DNA of 64,000 nucleotides from Chryseobacterium sp. Leaf405 (GCF_001425355.1 NZ_LMQN01000016.1:62001-126000); one strand, 5' to 3'; positions 1 through 8,949 are shown, counted from the first letter of the stretch. Notes: generated by a model not told the origin, from the sequence alone. Numbers and translations: made by a program.

Positions 1-17
1 AAAACCGAAATTCTAAA

Positions 18-3000
18 ATGATTAAAAATTTTATAAACAGACCGGTTCTATCCACGGTAATCTCAATTTTAATTGTGATTCTCGGGGTTTTGGGATTGAT
101 GTCGCTCCCTGTTACACAGTATCCTGATATTGCACCTGCAACGGTAAGTGTAAGAGCAAATTATACAGGAGCCAATGCTGAAACCGTAATGAAAAGTGTT
201 GTTGTACCTTTGGAAGAACAAATCAACGGGGTTGAAGGAATGGATTATATCACTTCAACAGCAGGAAATGACGGTTCGGCTCAGATTCAGGTATTTTTTA
301 AACAGGGAGTGAATGCAGATATTGCTGCGGTAAACGTTCAAAATCGTGTGGCGAGAGCAAGCCCATTACTTCCAAGTGAAGTTACCCGTTCGGGAGTTGT
401 TACACAGAAACAGCAGACAAGTGCATTGATGTACCTTTCTTTTTATTCGGAAAATAAAAATATTGACGATGTATATCTTCAGAACTTTTTGAATATTAAC
501 GTAATTCCAAATCTTCAGAGAATTAATGGAGTAGGTGAAGCCAACGTTTTTGGGGGTAAAAACTATTCTATGAGAATCTGGCTGGATCCGGCTAAATTGG
601 CAGCCTATGGAATCACGCCAACTGAAGTTACCAACGCAATTAATGATCAGAGTAGAGAAGCTGCTGCGGGATCTTTAGGGCAAAACAGCGGAAGTTCTTT
701 TGAATATATCATTAAATATGTCGGAAAATTCAGTGAAAAAGAGCAGTACGATGATATTATCATTAAAGCTCTTCCGGATGGACAGAATTTAATGTTGAAA
801 GATGTTGCGAAAGTAGAATTGGGAGGTTTATCTTACAGCGGAATTGGTGAAAATGGTGATAATCCATCCATCAGTATGGGGGTTTTTCAAACTCCGGGAT
901 CCAATGCTCAGGAAATTATTGAAAACATCAAAAAGCAGCTGAAAGATAATGAAAGTACCTATCCTGAAGGTGTAAAATATACTTTTAACTTTGATACCAA
1001 CGAATTTCTGGATGCATCTATTGAAAAAGTAATTCATACATTGATAGAAGCATTTATTCTGGTATTTATTGTTGTATATATCTTCTTGCAGGATTTCAGA
1101 TCTACATTAATTCCGGCCATTGCGGTTCCGGTATCTATTGTAGGGACATTCTTTTTCCTGAATTTATTTGGATATTCATTAAACTTATTAACGTTATTCG
1201 CCCTAGTTCTTGCGATTGGTATTGTGGTGGATGATGCCATTGTCGTCGTCGAGGCTGTACACGCCAAGATGGAACATGGTATCTCAAATCCTAAAAAAGC
1301 AACCATTGAAGCGATGGACGAAATTACCGGAGCAATTATTTCAATTACTTTGGTAATGGCAGCGGTATTTATTCCGGTAACATTTATTACGGGTCCTACC
1401 GGTGTATTTTATCAGCAGTTTGGGATCACTTTAATTATTGCAATTGTCATTTCAGCGATTAACGCATTGACGTTGAGTCCGGTTTTATGTTCATTATTCT
1501 TAAAGCCTCACGAAGATCATCATGAAGATTATAAGAACAAAAATATCATTCAAAAGTTCTTTTATAAATTCAATATTGGTTTTCAAACAGCGACAGACCG
1601 TTATGGAAGAGGATTTAATTTCCTGATCAAGCATAAATGGGTTACTTTGGTAATTCTTGTGGTTACAGGAGGAATTATTTATTGGGCAAACGGCAGTATG
1701 AAAAAAGGTTTCGTACCTACAGAAGACAGAGGAATTATCTTTACCGATGTGCAGCTTCCGCCAGGAGCTTCGATGGAAAGAACTTATAATGTCTTGAAAA
1801 CGTTGCAGAAAAATGCCATGAAAATTCCTGGAATTCAGAACGTAACGATTTCTACAGGTAGAGGATTACTATCTGGAAACGGTAGTAATAATGGTCTTGC
1901 TTTTATTAAATTAAAACCATTCGACGACAGAAAAGGAGACGGTCTATCTTCTGAAGAGATTTCTAAGCAGTTATTTGGTTTGGCAGGTAAAGTGCCTGAT
2001 GCAAAAGTTGTATTCTTCCAACCACCAAGTGTACCGGGATTTGGTAACAGTGCAGGTTTTGAAATGGTACTTTTGGATAAATCCGGAGGTGATTTTGCTC
2101 AGCTGGATGCAAAAACCAATGAATTTATCGGAAACTTAATGCAAAGACCCGAAATTGAATTTGCGCAAACGTCATTCAATACAAAATATCCTCAGTATAT
2201 GATGGAAATTAATGTTCCTTTGGCAAAGCAAAAAGGAGTTTCAGTGAATGATATTCTGTCAACAATGCAGGGATATATCGGAGGAATTTACGGTGCTGAT
2301 TTTACCAAATACGGAAAACAGTTCAGAGTAATGATTCAGGCACTTCCTGAAGACAGAATAAATGCAGATAATCTTAACCAGTATTATGTTAAGACAAGCT
2401 CAGGAGAAATGTCGCCGATTTCACAGTTTGTAACATTAAATAAAACTTATGGACCACAATCGGTAGGGCGTTATAACTTATTTACGTCTGTGAAAATTAC
2501 CGGAGCCAATAAAGCAGGATTCAGTTCCGGTGATGCCATTACTGCAGTACAGGAGGTTGCTAAGGAAACGCTTGATCAAAATTATGATGTTGAATTTACA
2601 GGTCTTACAAGAGAAGAATTAAGTTCAGGATCTCAGACTTTATTGATTTTTGCTTTGAGTTTAGTCTTTGTTTATTTCATTCTTTCTGCTCAGTACGAAA
2701 GTTATATTTTGCCTTTGGTTGTAGTAATTTCACTTCCACTTGGGGTAATGGGTGCTTACTTCGGACAGAAAATTATGGGACTTGAAAATAACATCTACTT
2801 CCAGATTGCATTAATTATGTTGGTGGGGCTATTGGCAAAAAATGCGATTTTGATTATCGAATTTGCAGTGCAGAGAAGACATCACGGAGAAACTATTGTT
2901 GAATCTGCTATTAATGCAGCAAAAGCGAGATTAAGACCTATTTTGATGACCTCATTAGCCTTTATCTTTGGTTTATTGCCATTGGTATTAGCAAGCGGAA

Positions 3001-3164
3001 TTGGTGCTGTTGGTAACAGATCGATCGCAACAGGTGCTTCAATCGGGTTGTTGATAGGTACTGTTTTAGGAGTATTTGTGATTCCTGTTTTGTACGTGGT
3101 TTTCCAGACTTTACAGGAGAAAATCAAGCCTATCAAACAAGAGGACATCAATTTAGCTGAATAA
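18..3164 (+). CDS. RND efflux pump inner-membrane permease (AcrB/MexB-like, HAE1 family)
   Basis: This is a proton-driven tripartite drug efflux transporter of the inner membrane. The 1048-residue length is standard for the family. It opens with the usual cytoplasmic stretch and first membrane helix (residues 1-30, FINRPVLSTVISILIVILGV). The transmembrane proton-relay residues are present: Asp405-Asp406 in GIVVDDAIVVVE and Lys941 in LLAKNAILIIEF, matching AcrB D407/D408 and K940. Two large periplasmic loops lie at about residues 30-340 and 560-870. The outer-membrane partner gene starts 21 bp downstream. The membrane-fusion adaptor is expected just upstream, outside the window. Substrates cannot be inferred. 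The ATG at 18 fits the family N-terminus. Confidence 0.96.
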   Translation: MIKNFINRPVLSTVISILIVILGVLGLMSLPVTQYPDIAPATVSVRANYTGANAETVMKSVVVPLEEQINGVEGMDYITSTAGNDGSAQIQVFFKQGVNADIAAVNVQNRVARASPLLPSEVTRSGVVTQKQQTSALMYLSFYSENKNIDDVYLQNFLNINVIPNLQRINGVGEANVFGGKNYSMRIWLDPAKLAAYGITPTEVTNAINDQSREAAAGSLGQNSGSSFEYIIKYVGKFSEKEQYDDIIIKALPDGQNLMLKDVAKVELGGLSYSGIGENGDNPSISMGVFQTPGSNAQEIIENIKKQLKDNESTYPEGVKYTFNFDTNEFLDASIEKVIHTLIEAFILVFIVVYIFLQDFRSTLIPAIAVPVSIVGTFFFLNLFGYSLNLLTLFALVLAIGIVVDDAIVVVEAVHAKMEHGISNPKKATIEAMDEITGAIISITLVMAAVFIPVTFITGPTGVFYQQFGITLIIAIVISAINALTLSPVLCSLFLKPHEDHHEDYKNKNIIQKFFYKFNIGFQTATDRYGRGFNFLIKHKWVTLVILVVTGGIIYWANGSMKKGFVPTEDRGIIFTDVQLPPGASMERTYNVLKTLQKNAMKIPGIQNVTISTGRGLLSGNGSNNGLAFIKLKPFDDRKGDGLSSEEISKQLFGLAGKVPDAKVVFFQPPSVPGFGNSAGFEMVLLDKSGGDFAQLDAKTNEFIGNLMQRPEIEFAQTSFNTKYPQYMMEINVPLAKQKGVSVNDILSTMQGYIGGIYGADFTKYGKQFRVMIQALPEDRINADNLNQYYVKTSSGEMSPISQFVTLNKTYGPQSVGRYNLFTSVKITGANKAGFSSGDAITAVQEVAKETLDQNYDVEFTGLTREELSSGSQTLLIFALSLVFVYFILSAQYESYILPLVVVISLPLGVMGAYFGQKIMGLENNIYFQIALIMLVGLLAKNAILIIEFAVQRRHHGETIVESAINAAKARLRPILMTSLAFIFGLLPLVLASGIGAVGNRSIATGASIGLLIGTVLGVFVIPVLYVVFQTLQEKIKPIKQEDINLAE

Positions 3165-3185
3165 GAAATCTTTAAGATTTAAATA

Positions 3186-4601
3186 ATGAAAAATTTATCA
3201 ATAATAATAAAAGGAACTGCTTTTTCGGTGCTTACTGCAGTGGTACTTACTTCCTGCCATGTAAGAAAAGAATATGAAAGGCCGAAAAATGTGGTCAACG
3301 AAAATCTTTTCCGTACCGATATGCTTCCTTCAGACAGCGTAAATGTTGCGAATGTTTCCTGGAAAGAAATTTTTACAGATCCGATTCTTCAGGGACATAT
3401 CAATAAAGCTTTAGAAAATAATTTAGATATCAGAATTGCTTTACAGAGCATTGTTTCCGCAGAAGCTTATTTAAAACAAAGTAAAGCGGCTTACGAACCG
3501 ACTTTAACGGTGGGTCCGGGCTATACTTTTCAGACTCAGTCATTAAATACTCAAACCGGGCGGTTGTTCGGTGACAGAAGATACATCAACCAATTGGATG
3601 TTACAGCAAGTGTCGCTTTTGAAGCAGATATTTGGGGTAAATTAAAATCTCAGGAAAAAGCGCAATTAGCGAGTTATCTGGGAAGCGTCGCAGCTCATAA
3701 GGCAGTGAAAAGTGATTTGATCGCTTCTGTAGCTTCGTCTTATTATCAGTTGCTGACGTATGATGCACAGAAAAAAATCATTCAGGAGACGATTGAAGTT
3801 CGTGAGAAAAATTTAGAAACCACTAAAGCGTTGAAAATTGCCGGAACTTTAACTGAAGTTGCTGTTCAGCAAAGTGAAGCATTAGTTTTGAATGCAAAAT
3901 CTTTATTGATCGATACGGATACACAGATTCAATTGCTGGAAAATACCATGAGTCTTTTAATGGGAGAACCTTCTCATGCCATCGAAAGATCGACGTTGGA
4001 AAGTCAGAATATTCCTGTTGATTTAAAATTGGGATATCCCGCTCAGCTCTTGGCAAACAGACCCGATGTAATGAGGGCTGAATATAATTTAATGAATGCT
4101 TTTGAATTGACGAATTCTGCGAAAGCTCAGTTTTATCCTACATTAAGAATTACCGGAAGTGGAGGAATTCAGTCTCTTGATATTGATCATTTATTTAGTG
4201 TAAATTCATTGTTTGCGAGCGTTATCGGAGGATTGGCACAGCCGATTTTGAATCGGAGAACGATCAAGACAAATTATGAAGTAAGCTTGGCAAATCAGGA
4301 AACAGCCTATTTGAACTTTAGAAAAGCGGTTTTAACTGCGGGAAAAGAGGTTTCAGATGCAATCAGAGTTTTCTCGGTTCAGGATTCTTATATTGATTTA
4401 AAGGAAAAAGAATTGAATGCCTACAAAAATTCGGTTGAATATTCTCAGGAATTAGTGAATTACGGAATGGCAAATTACCTTGAAGTGTTGAATGCAAGCG
4501 TAAATTCCCTAAATGCAGAATTGAATATTTCTAATGCCCAATATAGTAAAATGAAAGCTGCCATAGATCTTTATCAGGCTCTTGGCGGAGGCTGGAAATA
4601 A
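3186..4601 (+). CDS. outer-membrane efflux lipoprotein (TolC/OprM-like, NodT family)
   Basis: This is the outer-membrane channel of the tripartite pump encoded with the upstream permease. At 471 aa it is typical for OprM-type lipoproteins. A signal peptide ends in a lipobox, LTSC, near residue 24, so the mature protein should be lipid-anchored. Two outer-membrane efflux repeats follow (about residues 60-260 and 285-465). The second carries the family motif LLANRPDVMRAEYNL, and the C-terminal part holds long coiled-coil-like helices. The 21-bp gap to the permease and the strong hairpin after the stop suggest it is the last gene of the efflux operon. Confidence 0.95.
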   Translation: MKNLSIIIKGTAFSVLTAVVLTSCHVRKEYERPKNVVNENLFRTDMLPSDSVNVANVSWKEIFTDPILQGHINKALENNLDIRIALQSIVSAEAYLKQSKAAYEPTLTVGPGYTFQTQSLNTQTGRLFGDRRYINQLDVTASVAFEADIWGKLKSQEKAQLASYLGSVAAHKAVKSDLIASVASSYYQLLTYDAQKKIIQETIEVREKNLETTKALKIAGTLTEVAVQQSEALVLNAKSLLIDTDTQIQLLENTMSLLMGEPSHAIERSTLESQNIPVDLKLGYPAQLLANRPDVMRAEYNLMNAFELTNSAKAQFYPTLRITGSGGIQSLDIDHLFSVNSLFASVIGGLAQPILNRRTIKTNYEVSLANQETAYLNFRKAVLTAGKEVSDAIRVFSVQDSYIDLKEKELNAYKNSVEYSQELVNYGMANYLEVLNASVNSLNAELNISNAQYSKMKAAIDLYQALGGGWK

Positions 4602-4623
4602 TTTTTAATAAAGTTATCGTAAT

Positions 4624-4658
4624 AACGCATGTTAATTAATTTTAGCATGCGTTTTTAT
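4624..4658 (+). terminator. intrinsic terminator of the efflux operon
   Basis: An 8-bp stem, AACGCATG at 4624-4631 with CATGCGTT at 4646-4653, has an AT-rich loop and is followed by a T-rich tract. It lies just after the outer-membrane lipoprotein gene. Confidence 0.8.
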
Positions 4659-4735
4659 TTTAAACTTAAAAACATGAAAATGGTAATAATACTTTATTTT
4701 AAATATAATTTTATTAAAGAAAATTTAATAAAATG

Positions 4736-4766
4736 TTTGGATTTGTGGTTTAAATACTTACTTTTG
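4736..4766 (+). promoter_or_regulatory. Bacteroidota-type promoter of tRNA-Ala
   Basis: The -33 element TTTG (4736-4739) and the -7 element TACTTTTG (4759-4766) are separated by 19 nt. This matches the flavobacterial consensus TTG / TAnnTTTG. Transcription would start about 15 nt before the tRNA. Confidence 0.7.
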
Positions 4767-4786
4767 TAGCGTTTCAAAAAAGAAAA

Positions 4787-4860
4787 GGGGAATTAGCTCA
4801 TCTGGCTAGAGCATTAGACTGGCAGTCTAAAGGTGACGGGTTCGATCCCCGTATTCTCCA
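4787..4860 (+). tRNA. tRNA-Ala (anticodon GGC)
   Basis: The 74-nt sequence folds into a full cloverleaf. The acceptor stem is GGGGAAT paired with ATTCTCC and includes the G3:U70 wobble that defines tRNA-Ala. The D stem is GCTC/GAGC. The anticodon stem TTAGA/TCTAA carries loop CTGGCAG, giving anticodon GGC. The T arm is ACGGG-TTCGATC-CCCGT. The discriminator base is A4860, and the CCA end is not encoded. A lipoprotein start codon lies only 22 nt downstream, so the two may share a transcript. Confidence 0.96.
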
Positions 4861-4882
4861 CAAAAGATTATGTTATAAAACT

Positions 4883-5251
4883 ATGAAGAAACTATTTTTA
4901 CTTTTATTTACTGCGTTTTTATTTATTGGCTGTAGTTCAGATGAAGATACGATTTACGACTTCATAGGAACGTGGTCCGGAACTTATGATGGTACTGAAA
5001 AAGGAGACTGGAATATAGTTGTAGGAAGCGATGGCAAAGTGACCGGAACAATGCATTCTGATCAGACGAATGAAAACTATCACATTTCCGGTAATTTATC
5101 TGATACAGGAGACTTAAATGCTTCTATCGGTTCACCTGCAGACGGAGAATTCAGAGGAACTCTTACAAGAGAAAAAACAGGAACCGGAAACTGGACGAAT
5201 TCAGTACCAACTCCTGTAAGATCTGGTTCTTGGAAAGGTGAAAAGAAATAA
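4883..5251 (+). CDS. small putative lipoprotein of unknown function
   Basis: A 122-aa protein with a short signal peptide and lipobox FIGCSS (Cys17), so it is probably anchored to the outer membrane or exported to the periplasm. The mature part is rich in Gly, Thr and Asp with alternating beta-strand pattern (GTWSGTYDGTEKGDW, then repeated G-T-hydrophobic turns). This resembles small lipocalin- or calycin-like beta-barrels, but no family is recognised. Its ATG is 22 nt after tRNA-Ala with no separate promoter in between. A terminator hairpin follows. Confidence 0.75.
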   Translation: MKKLFLLLFTAFLFIGCSSDEDTIYDFIGTWSGTYDGTEKGDWNIVVGSDGKVTGTMHSDQTNENYHISGNLSDTGDLNASIGSPADGEFRGTLTREKTGTGNWTNSVPTPVRSGSWKGEKK

Positions 5252-5281
5252 AGAATAAAATTTTTTTACAATATCTCACAT

Positions 5282-5309
5282 AAGCTGTCCATTTTTGGAT
5301 GGCTTTTTT
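5282..5309 (+). terminator. intrinsic terminator after the small lipoprotein gene
   Basis: A 10-bp stem, AAGCTGTCCA with TGGATGGCTT (two G-U pairs), has a TTTT loop and is followed by a run of T. Confidence 0.75.
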
Positions 5310-5382
5310 ATTGGTGATTATTAGAATTACATTTTTCATTATTCATCAACGTTTTTTGCTGAATATTTCTGTAATTTTTCAA

Positions 5383-5390
5383 TATATTTG
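5383..5390 (+). promoter_or_regulatory. -7 promoter element before the NlpC/P60 gene
   Basis: TATATTTG matches the TAnnTTTG element and lies 34 nt before the start codon. A TTG at 5356-5358 could be the -33 element, but the 24-nt spacer is long. Confidence 0.5.
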
Positions 5391-5424
5391 TAAGTAAATA
5401 GTATGTATTGAAAAGCAAAAGGGT

Positions 5425-5994
5425 ATGAAAACAGTATTATTTAAAGATTTAAGAATAAAACAATTATCTGTTTTGCTTATCTCATCTTTTATTATAATTT
5501 CATGTGGAAGTTCTAAAAACGTCACCGCAAAAAAAAATTCAGGAACTAAAACAATTACGAAATCTGAAAATCTCCGAAAACTGGATTCAAAATTCGATGG
5601 AAAAGTTTCAAAATCAATCAATGAACTACTTGGTGATGCGGAAAAATATCTGGGGGCACCATATAAATTCGGAGGAAACACTTCATCTGGTTTTGATTGT
5701 TCGGGATTTGCAGTAAAAGTTTTTGAGGAAAATGATTTTAAATTACCAAGAAGATCATCGGATCAGGCAGAAACCGGAAATAAAATCGACATAAAAGAAG
5801 TGAAGCCAGGAGATCTTCTGTTTTTTGCAACCGCAGGAGGAAGCCGGGTTTCCCATGTCGGAATTGTTCATGATATCGGAAATGATGGTGAAGTGAAATT
5901 TATTCATGCATCTACGTCAAAAGGTGTCATCATTTCTTCATTAAATGAAACGTACTGGAACAAAGCTTACCTGCACGCTCAAAGAGTTTTATAA
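5425..5994 (+). CDS. NlpC/P60 (C40) cell-wall endopeptidase, lipoprotein
   Basis: A peptidoglycan endopeptidase of the C40 class, probably cutting within stem peptides during wall turnover. The 189-aa product has an uncleaved-looking start, then a hydrophobic signal and lipobox ISCGSS (about residues 15-31), implying an outer-membrane lipoprotein. The NlpC/P60 domain covers about residues 70-189. The catalytic Cys lies in GFDCSGFAV and the catalytic His in SHVGIVHDIG. A third polar residue is probably the His in FIHAST. It is a single-gene unit with its own promoter. Confidence 0.93.
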   Translation: MKTVLFKDLRIKQLSVLLISSFIIISCGSSKNVTAKKNSGTKTITKSENLRKLDSKFDGKVSKSINELLGDAEKYLGAPYKFGGNTSSGFDCSGFAVKVFEENDFKLPRRSSDQAETGNKIDIKEVKPGDLLFFATAGGSRVSHVGIVHDIGNDGEVKFIHASTSKGVIISSLNETYWNKAYLHAQRVL

Positions 5995-6084
5995 TGAATG
6001 TTTTTGCTATTGTACAAACTTTTTATTAAATATTAAAATCAGCTTAAACATAATACTTTCAAAAGGTTTTGCTGAACTTTTTTG

Positions 6085-6092
6085 TATATTTG
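6085..6092 (+). promoter_or_regulatory. -7 promoter element of dapD
   Basis: TATATTTG matches TAnnTTTG and sits 24 nt before the dapD ATG, giving a short 5' UTR. No clear -33 TTG lies at the usual distance. Confidence 0.55.
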
Positions 6093-6116
6093 GCGGAATA
6101 ATTTTAAACTAGAAAA

Positions 6117-6929
6117 ATGTCGTTACAACAAACTATTGAAAATATCTGGGACAACAGAGAATTATTACAAAATGAAGATAGCCAAAAGGCGATTAGAGAG
6201 GTAATTTCTTTGGTTGATAAAGGTGAACTTCGTACAGCAGAGCCTACAGAAAACGGATGGCAGGTGAATGAATGGGTAAAAAAAGCTGTAGTAATGTATT
6301 TCCCGATCCAGAAAATGGAAACTATTGAGGTAGGTCCGTTTGAATTTCATGATAAAATGCCTTTGAAGAGAAATTATGCAGAAAAAGGCGTGAGAGTTGT
6401 ACCGCATGCAATTGCAAGAGAAGGTGCTTATATTGCTCCCGGAGTTATTTTGATGCCGTCTTATGTAAATATTGGTGCTTACGTAGATTCAGGAACGATG
6501 GTTGATACTTGGGCGACAGTTGGAAGCTGTGCACAGATCGGTAAAAACGTTCACCTGAGTGGTGGTGTAGGAATCGGTGGTGTTTTAGAACCGCTTCAGG
6601 CTGCTCCGGTTATTATTGAGGATGACTGTTTTATCGGTTCAAGATGTATCGTTGTAGAAGGAGTTCATGTTGAAAAAGAAGCAGTTTTGGGAGCGAATGT
6701 TGTATTAACGGCTTCAACTAAAATTATCGATGTTACAGGTGAAACTCCAATTGAAATTAAAGGCAGAGTTCCTGCTCGTTCGGTTGTAATCCCTGGAAGT
6801 TATACTAAGCAATATCCTGCCGGAGAATATCAGGTTCCTTGTGCTTTGATTATTGGTCAGAGAAAAGAATCTACAGATAAAAAAACGTCTCTTAATGATG
6901 CTTTGAGAGAAAATAATGTAGCTGTTTAA
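6117..6929 (+). CDS. dapD: 2,3,4,5-tetrahydropyridine-2,6-dicarboxylate N-succinyltransferase
   Basis: This enzyme transfers succinyl from succinyl-CoA to tetrahydrodipicolinate in the lysine/diaminopimelate pathway. The 270-aa length is standard. An N-terminal helical domain (1-100) is followed by left-handed beta-helix hexapeptide repeats at about 105-220 (for example GVILMPSYVNIGAYVDSG, GKNVHLSGGVGIGGVLEP). The usual C-terminal segment PGSYTKQYPAGEYQVPCALI is present. The cytoplasmic trimer is expected. A glycosyltransferase gene follows within 12 bp, so co-transcription is likely although the functions are unrelated. Confidence 0.97.
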   Translation: MSLQQTIENIWDNRELLQNEDSQKAIREVISLVDKGELRTAEPTENGWQVNEWVKKAVVMYFPIQKMETIEVGPFEFHDKMPLKRNYAEKGVRVVPHAIAREGAYIAPGVILMPSYVNIGAYVDSGTMVDTWATVGSCAQIGKNVHLSGGVGIGGVLEPLQAAPVIIEDDCFIGSRCIVVEGVHVEKEAVLGANVVLTASTKIIDVTGETPIEIKGRVPARSVVIPGSYTKQYPAGEYQVPCALIIGQRKESTDKKTSLNDALRENNVAV

Positions 6930-6940
6930 ATCACTTGCAA

Positions 6941-7615
6941 ATGGCAATTCCTAAACAAATTTTTCAGACTTTCAAAACCGATAAGCTTCCTTGGCTTACG
7001 AAGTTTCACATCAAAAGAATGCTAAGGAAAAATCCTGAGTACGAATATCATTTTTATGATGATAACAGAATTCAGACATTCTTTGAAGAGGAGTTTCCAC
7101 CAGAATATTTGAAAGCTTATAATAGATTGACAATAGGAGCTGCCAAAGCAGATTTTTTCAGATACGCCATTCTTTACAAAAAAGGGGGAGTATATTTAGA
7201 TGTAGACAGCGGAATTAATAAGCCTATTAAAAAGTTTATTCTTGAAGACGATGTTGCTTTGGTAACGGATGAAATTCCTCATACATACTACGTACAGTGG
7301 GGTCTTGCCTATGCCGCAGGACACCCATTTTTACAGCGAACTTTGGAGATGATTTTGGATAATATTAAAAATAATCCACATCCTCATAACGTACACAAAA
7401 CAACAGGACCAACGGTTTATACAGATGCAGTAAAAGCATGTTTAAAAGAAAATCCTACGATTCCGCATCGTTTTATGGGACCGCATTATGACAACAATAT
7501 GCAGTTTAAATACAAGCTTGGAAAATTCTTTCTTTACAGTGATAAATCTGAACATTGGAAGCGAAAACAGCTTACTCAAAACATTATAAAGCCTGAGAAT
7601 GAAGATAGCATTTGA
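6941..7615 (+). CDS. glycosyltransferase family 32-like sugar transferase
   Basis: A putative sugar transferase for surface polysaccharide or lipooligosaccharide. The 224-aa protein begins MAIPKQIFQTFKTDKLPW, the IPK.I.Q.W pattern of GT32 enzymes. It carries the family's core: AKADFFRYAILYKKGGVYLD followed by a DVD metal-binding motif near residue 87. TGPTVYTDAV follows. I chose the ATG at 6941; an in-frame TTG at 6935 would add only two residues. The 3' end overlaps the next glycosyltransferase gene by 17 nt, pointing to translational coupling. Confidence 0.9.
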   Translation: MAIPKQIFQTFKTDKLPWLTKFHIKRMLRKNPEYEYHFYDDNRIQTFFEEEFPPEYLKAYNRLTIGAAKADFFRYAILYKKGGVYLDVDSGINKPIKKFILEDDVALVTDEIPHTYYVQWGLAYAAGHPFLQRTLEMILDNIKNNPHPHNVHKTTGPTVYTDAVKACLKENPTIPHRFMGPHYDNNMQFKYKLGKFFLYSDKSEHWKRKQLTQNIIKPENEDSI

Positions 7616-8699
7616 TGCCAAACGTTTTTTTCATAATACTTCAGGATTGGGTAATTACTCAAGAGATTTAGTTAGAATTTTATCTAAATATTATCCGGAA
7701 AACGAATATTTACTCTTAAATAAAAATAGGTCTGAAAGAGGGTCTGATATTTTAGAAAACCCTAACGTTCATTTTGTTGAAACATCCAAAGGAAGCATGT
7801 CTCGACAGTTAAAAATGGGAAAGGATGCTCAAAAACAAAATGCAGATATTTTCCATGGATTATCGGGTGAATTGCCTTTAAAATGGAGTCAAAAACCGAT
7901 TAAAAAGATTGTGACGATTCATGATTTGATTTTTGTTCGATACCCTCAATATTATTCTTTTTTTGACCGCAAAATTCACTTTTGGAAATTTAAAAAAGCG
8001 GCAAATTCTGCAGATAAAATCATTGCTATTTCGGAGCAGACAAAAAAGGATATTATTCAGTTTTTAAAGATTCCGGAAAGCAAAATTGAAGTGATTTATC
8101 AAGGGTGTCATTATGCTTTTAAAGAGCAGCAATCCAATGAATTAATTGAAATTACAAAAGATAAATTCAACCTTCCTGAAAGATTTGTTTTAAATGTCGG
8201 AACGATTGAAGATCGGAAGAATTTATTGAATATTGTCAAGGCAATTAGCGGTACTAATATTCCGTTAGTAGTTGTCGGAAAAAAGACAAAATATTTCAGT
8301 AAAATTGAATATTTTATTAAAAAAAATAAGCTTGAAAAACAGGTTTATTTCTTGGAAGGAGTTTCGATGGATGAGTTGGCAATAATCTATAAGTTGGCTG
8401 ATATTTTCATTTATCCAAGTTTTTTTGAAGGTTTCGGAATACCGGTTATTGAAGCTTTATTTTCAAAAACGGTAACTGTTACGAGCAATACAAGTTGTCT
8501 TCCGGAAGCAGGCGGTCCGGATTCTGTTTACATTGATCCTAATAATTATTTTGACATTCAGTCTAAAATTAAATTTTTGTGGGATAATGAATCAGAAAGG
8601 AAACGTCGTGCTGATAAGGCTTTTGAGTTTGTTCAGAAGTTTAATGATGAGCAAATTGTCAATCAGTTGATGAATCTTTATCAAAAAATTATTTCATAA
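7599..8699 (+). CDS. glycosyltransferase family 4 (GT-B fold)
   Basis: A 366-aa retaining GT-B sugar transferase. The N-terminal acceptor domain starts MKIAFDAKRFFHNTSGLGNYSRDL, with the glycine-rich loop seen in mannosyl- and glucosyltransferases of this family. The C-terminal nucleotide-sugar domain has VGTIEDRKN and the E(x7)E motif in FEGFGIPVIEAL. The gene overlaps the preceding GT32 gene, so the pair probably acts in the same surface glycan pathway. The transferred sugar cannot be read from the sequence. The his promoter begins immediately after the stop. Confidence 0.93.
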   Translation: MKIAFDAKRFFHNTSGLGNYSRDLVRILSKYYPENEYLLLNKNRSERGSDILENPNVHFVETSKGSMSRQLKMGKDAQKQNADIFHGLSGELPLKWSQKPIKKIVTIHDLIFVRYPQYYSFFDRKIHFWKFKKAANSADKIIAISEQTKKDIIQFLKIPESKIEVIYQGCHYAFKEQQSNELIEITKDKFNLPERFVLNVGTIEDRKNLLNIVKAISGTNIPLVVVGKKTKYFSKIEYFIKKNKLEKQVYFLEGVSMDELAIIYKLADIFIYPSFFEGFGIPVIEALFSKTVTVTSNTSCLPEAGGPDSVYIDPNNYFDIQSKIKFLWDNESERKRRADKAFEFVQKFNDEQIVNQLMNLYQKIIS

Positions 8700-8704
8700 A
8701 ATTC

Positions 8705-8734
8705 TTGTAAGTTTAAAAATAAGTTCTACATTTG
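8705..8734 (+). promoter_or_regulatory. promoter of the histidine operon
   Basis: TTG at 8705-8707, a 19-nt spacer and TACATTTG at 8727-8734 match the Bacteroidota -33/-7 consensus. Initiation is expected near 8741, about 10 nt before the leader peptide start. Confidence 0.75.
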
Positions 8735-8751
8735 TACCACAAATTTCAACA

Positions 8752-8802
8752 ATGAAACCAAATTTTTTAACAGTACATCATTATCATCATCATCTCTGCT
8801 AA
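8752..8802 (+). CDS. hisL: his operon leader peptide
   Basis: A 16-codon reading frame encodes MKPNFLTVHHYHHHLC and ends in TAA at 8800-8802. Five of six consecutive codons (8776-8793) are CAT for histidine, which is diagnostic of a histidine attenuator. It lies between the his promoter and a terminator hairpin, directly upstream of hisG. Ribosome stalling at these codons would report low charged tRNA-His. The gene name is assigned by analogy of function. Confidence 0.93.
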   Translation: MKPNFLTVHHYHHHLC

Positions 8803-8879
8803 GACGGAATTGATTGATATGTAACTATGTTAAAATCAAAATAATTAAAAACCGTCTGAGTAAACAGACGGTTTTTTTG
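8801..8879 (+). promoter_or_regulatory. histidine attenuator: antiterminator segment plus terminator hairpin
   Basis: The terminator is a perfect 12-bp hairpin (8847-8858 with 8865-8876, core ACCGTCTG/CAGACGGT) followed by a T run. AGACGG at 8802-8807, overlapping the leader stop codon, is complementary to CCGTCT at 8852-8857 in the terminator's left arm and could form a competing antiterminator. A ribosome finishing the leader would cover 8802-8807 and let the terminator form. One stalled at the His codons would leave it free. The mechanism is inferred from complementarity. Confidence 0.88.
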
Positions 8880-8949
8880 TTTCTAAATTCTTCCCGGGCA
8901 ATTTATTTCAATTAATCATTTTTGTTTACTCAGATTTAAATAATCAAAA

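Noticed and set aside
1034..1306. Antisense open frame inside the RND permease gene
   Set aside because: No family features. It is a shadow of a strongly coding plus-strand gene, like most other overlapping frames in this window.
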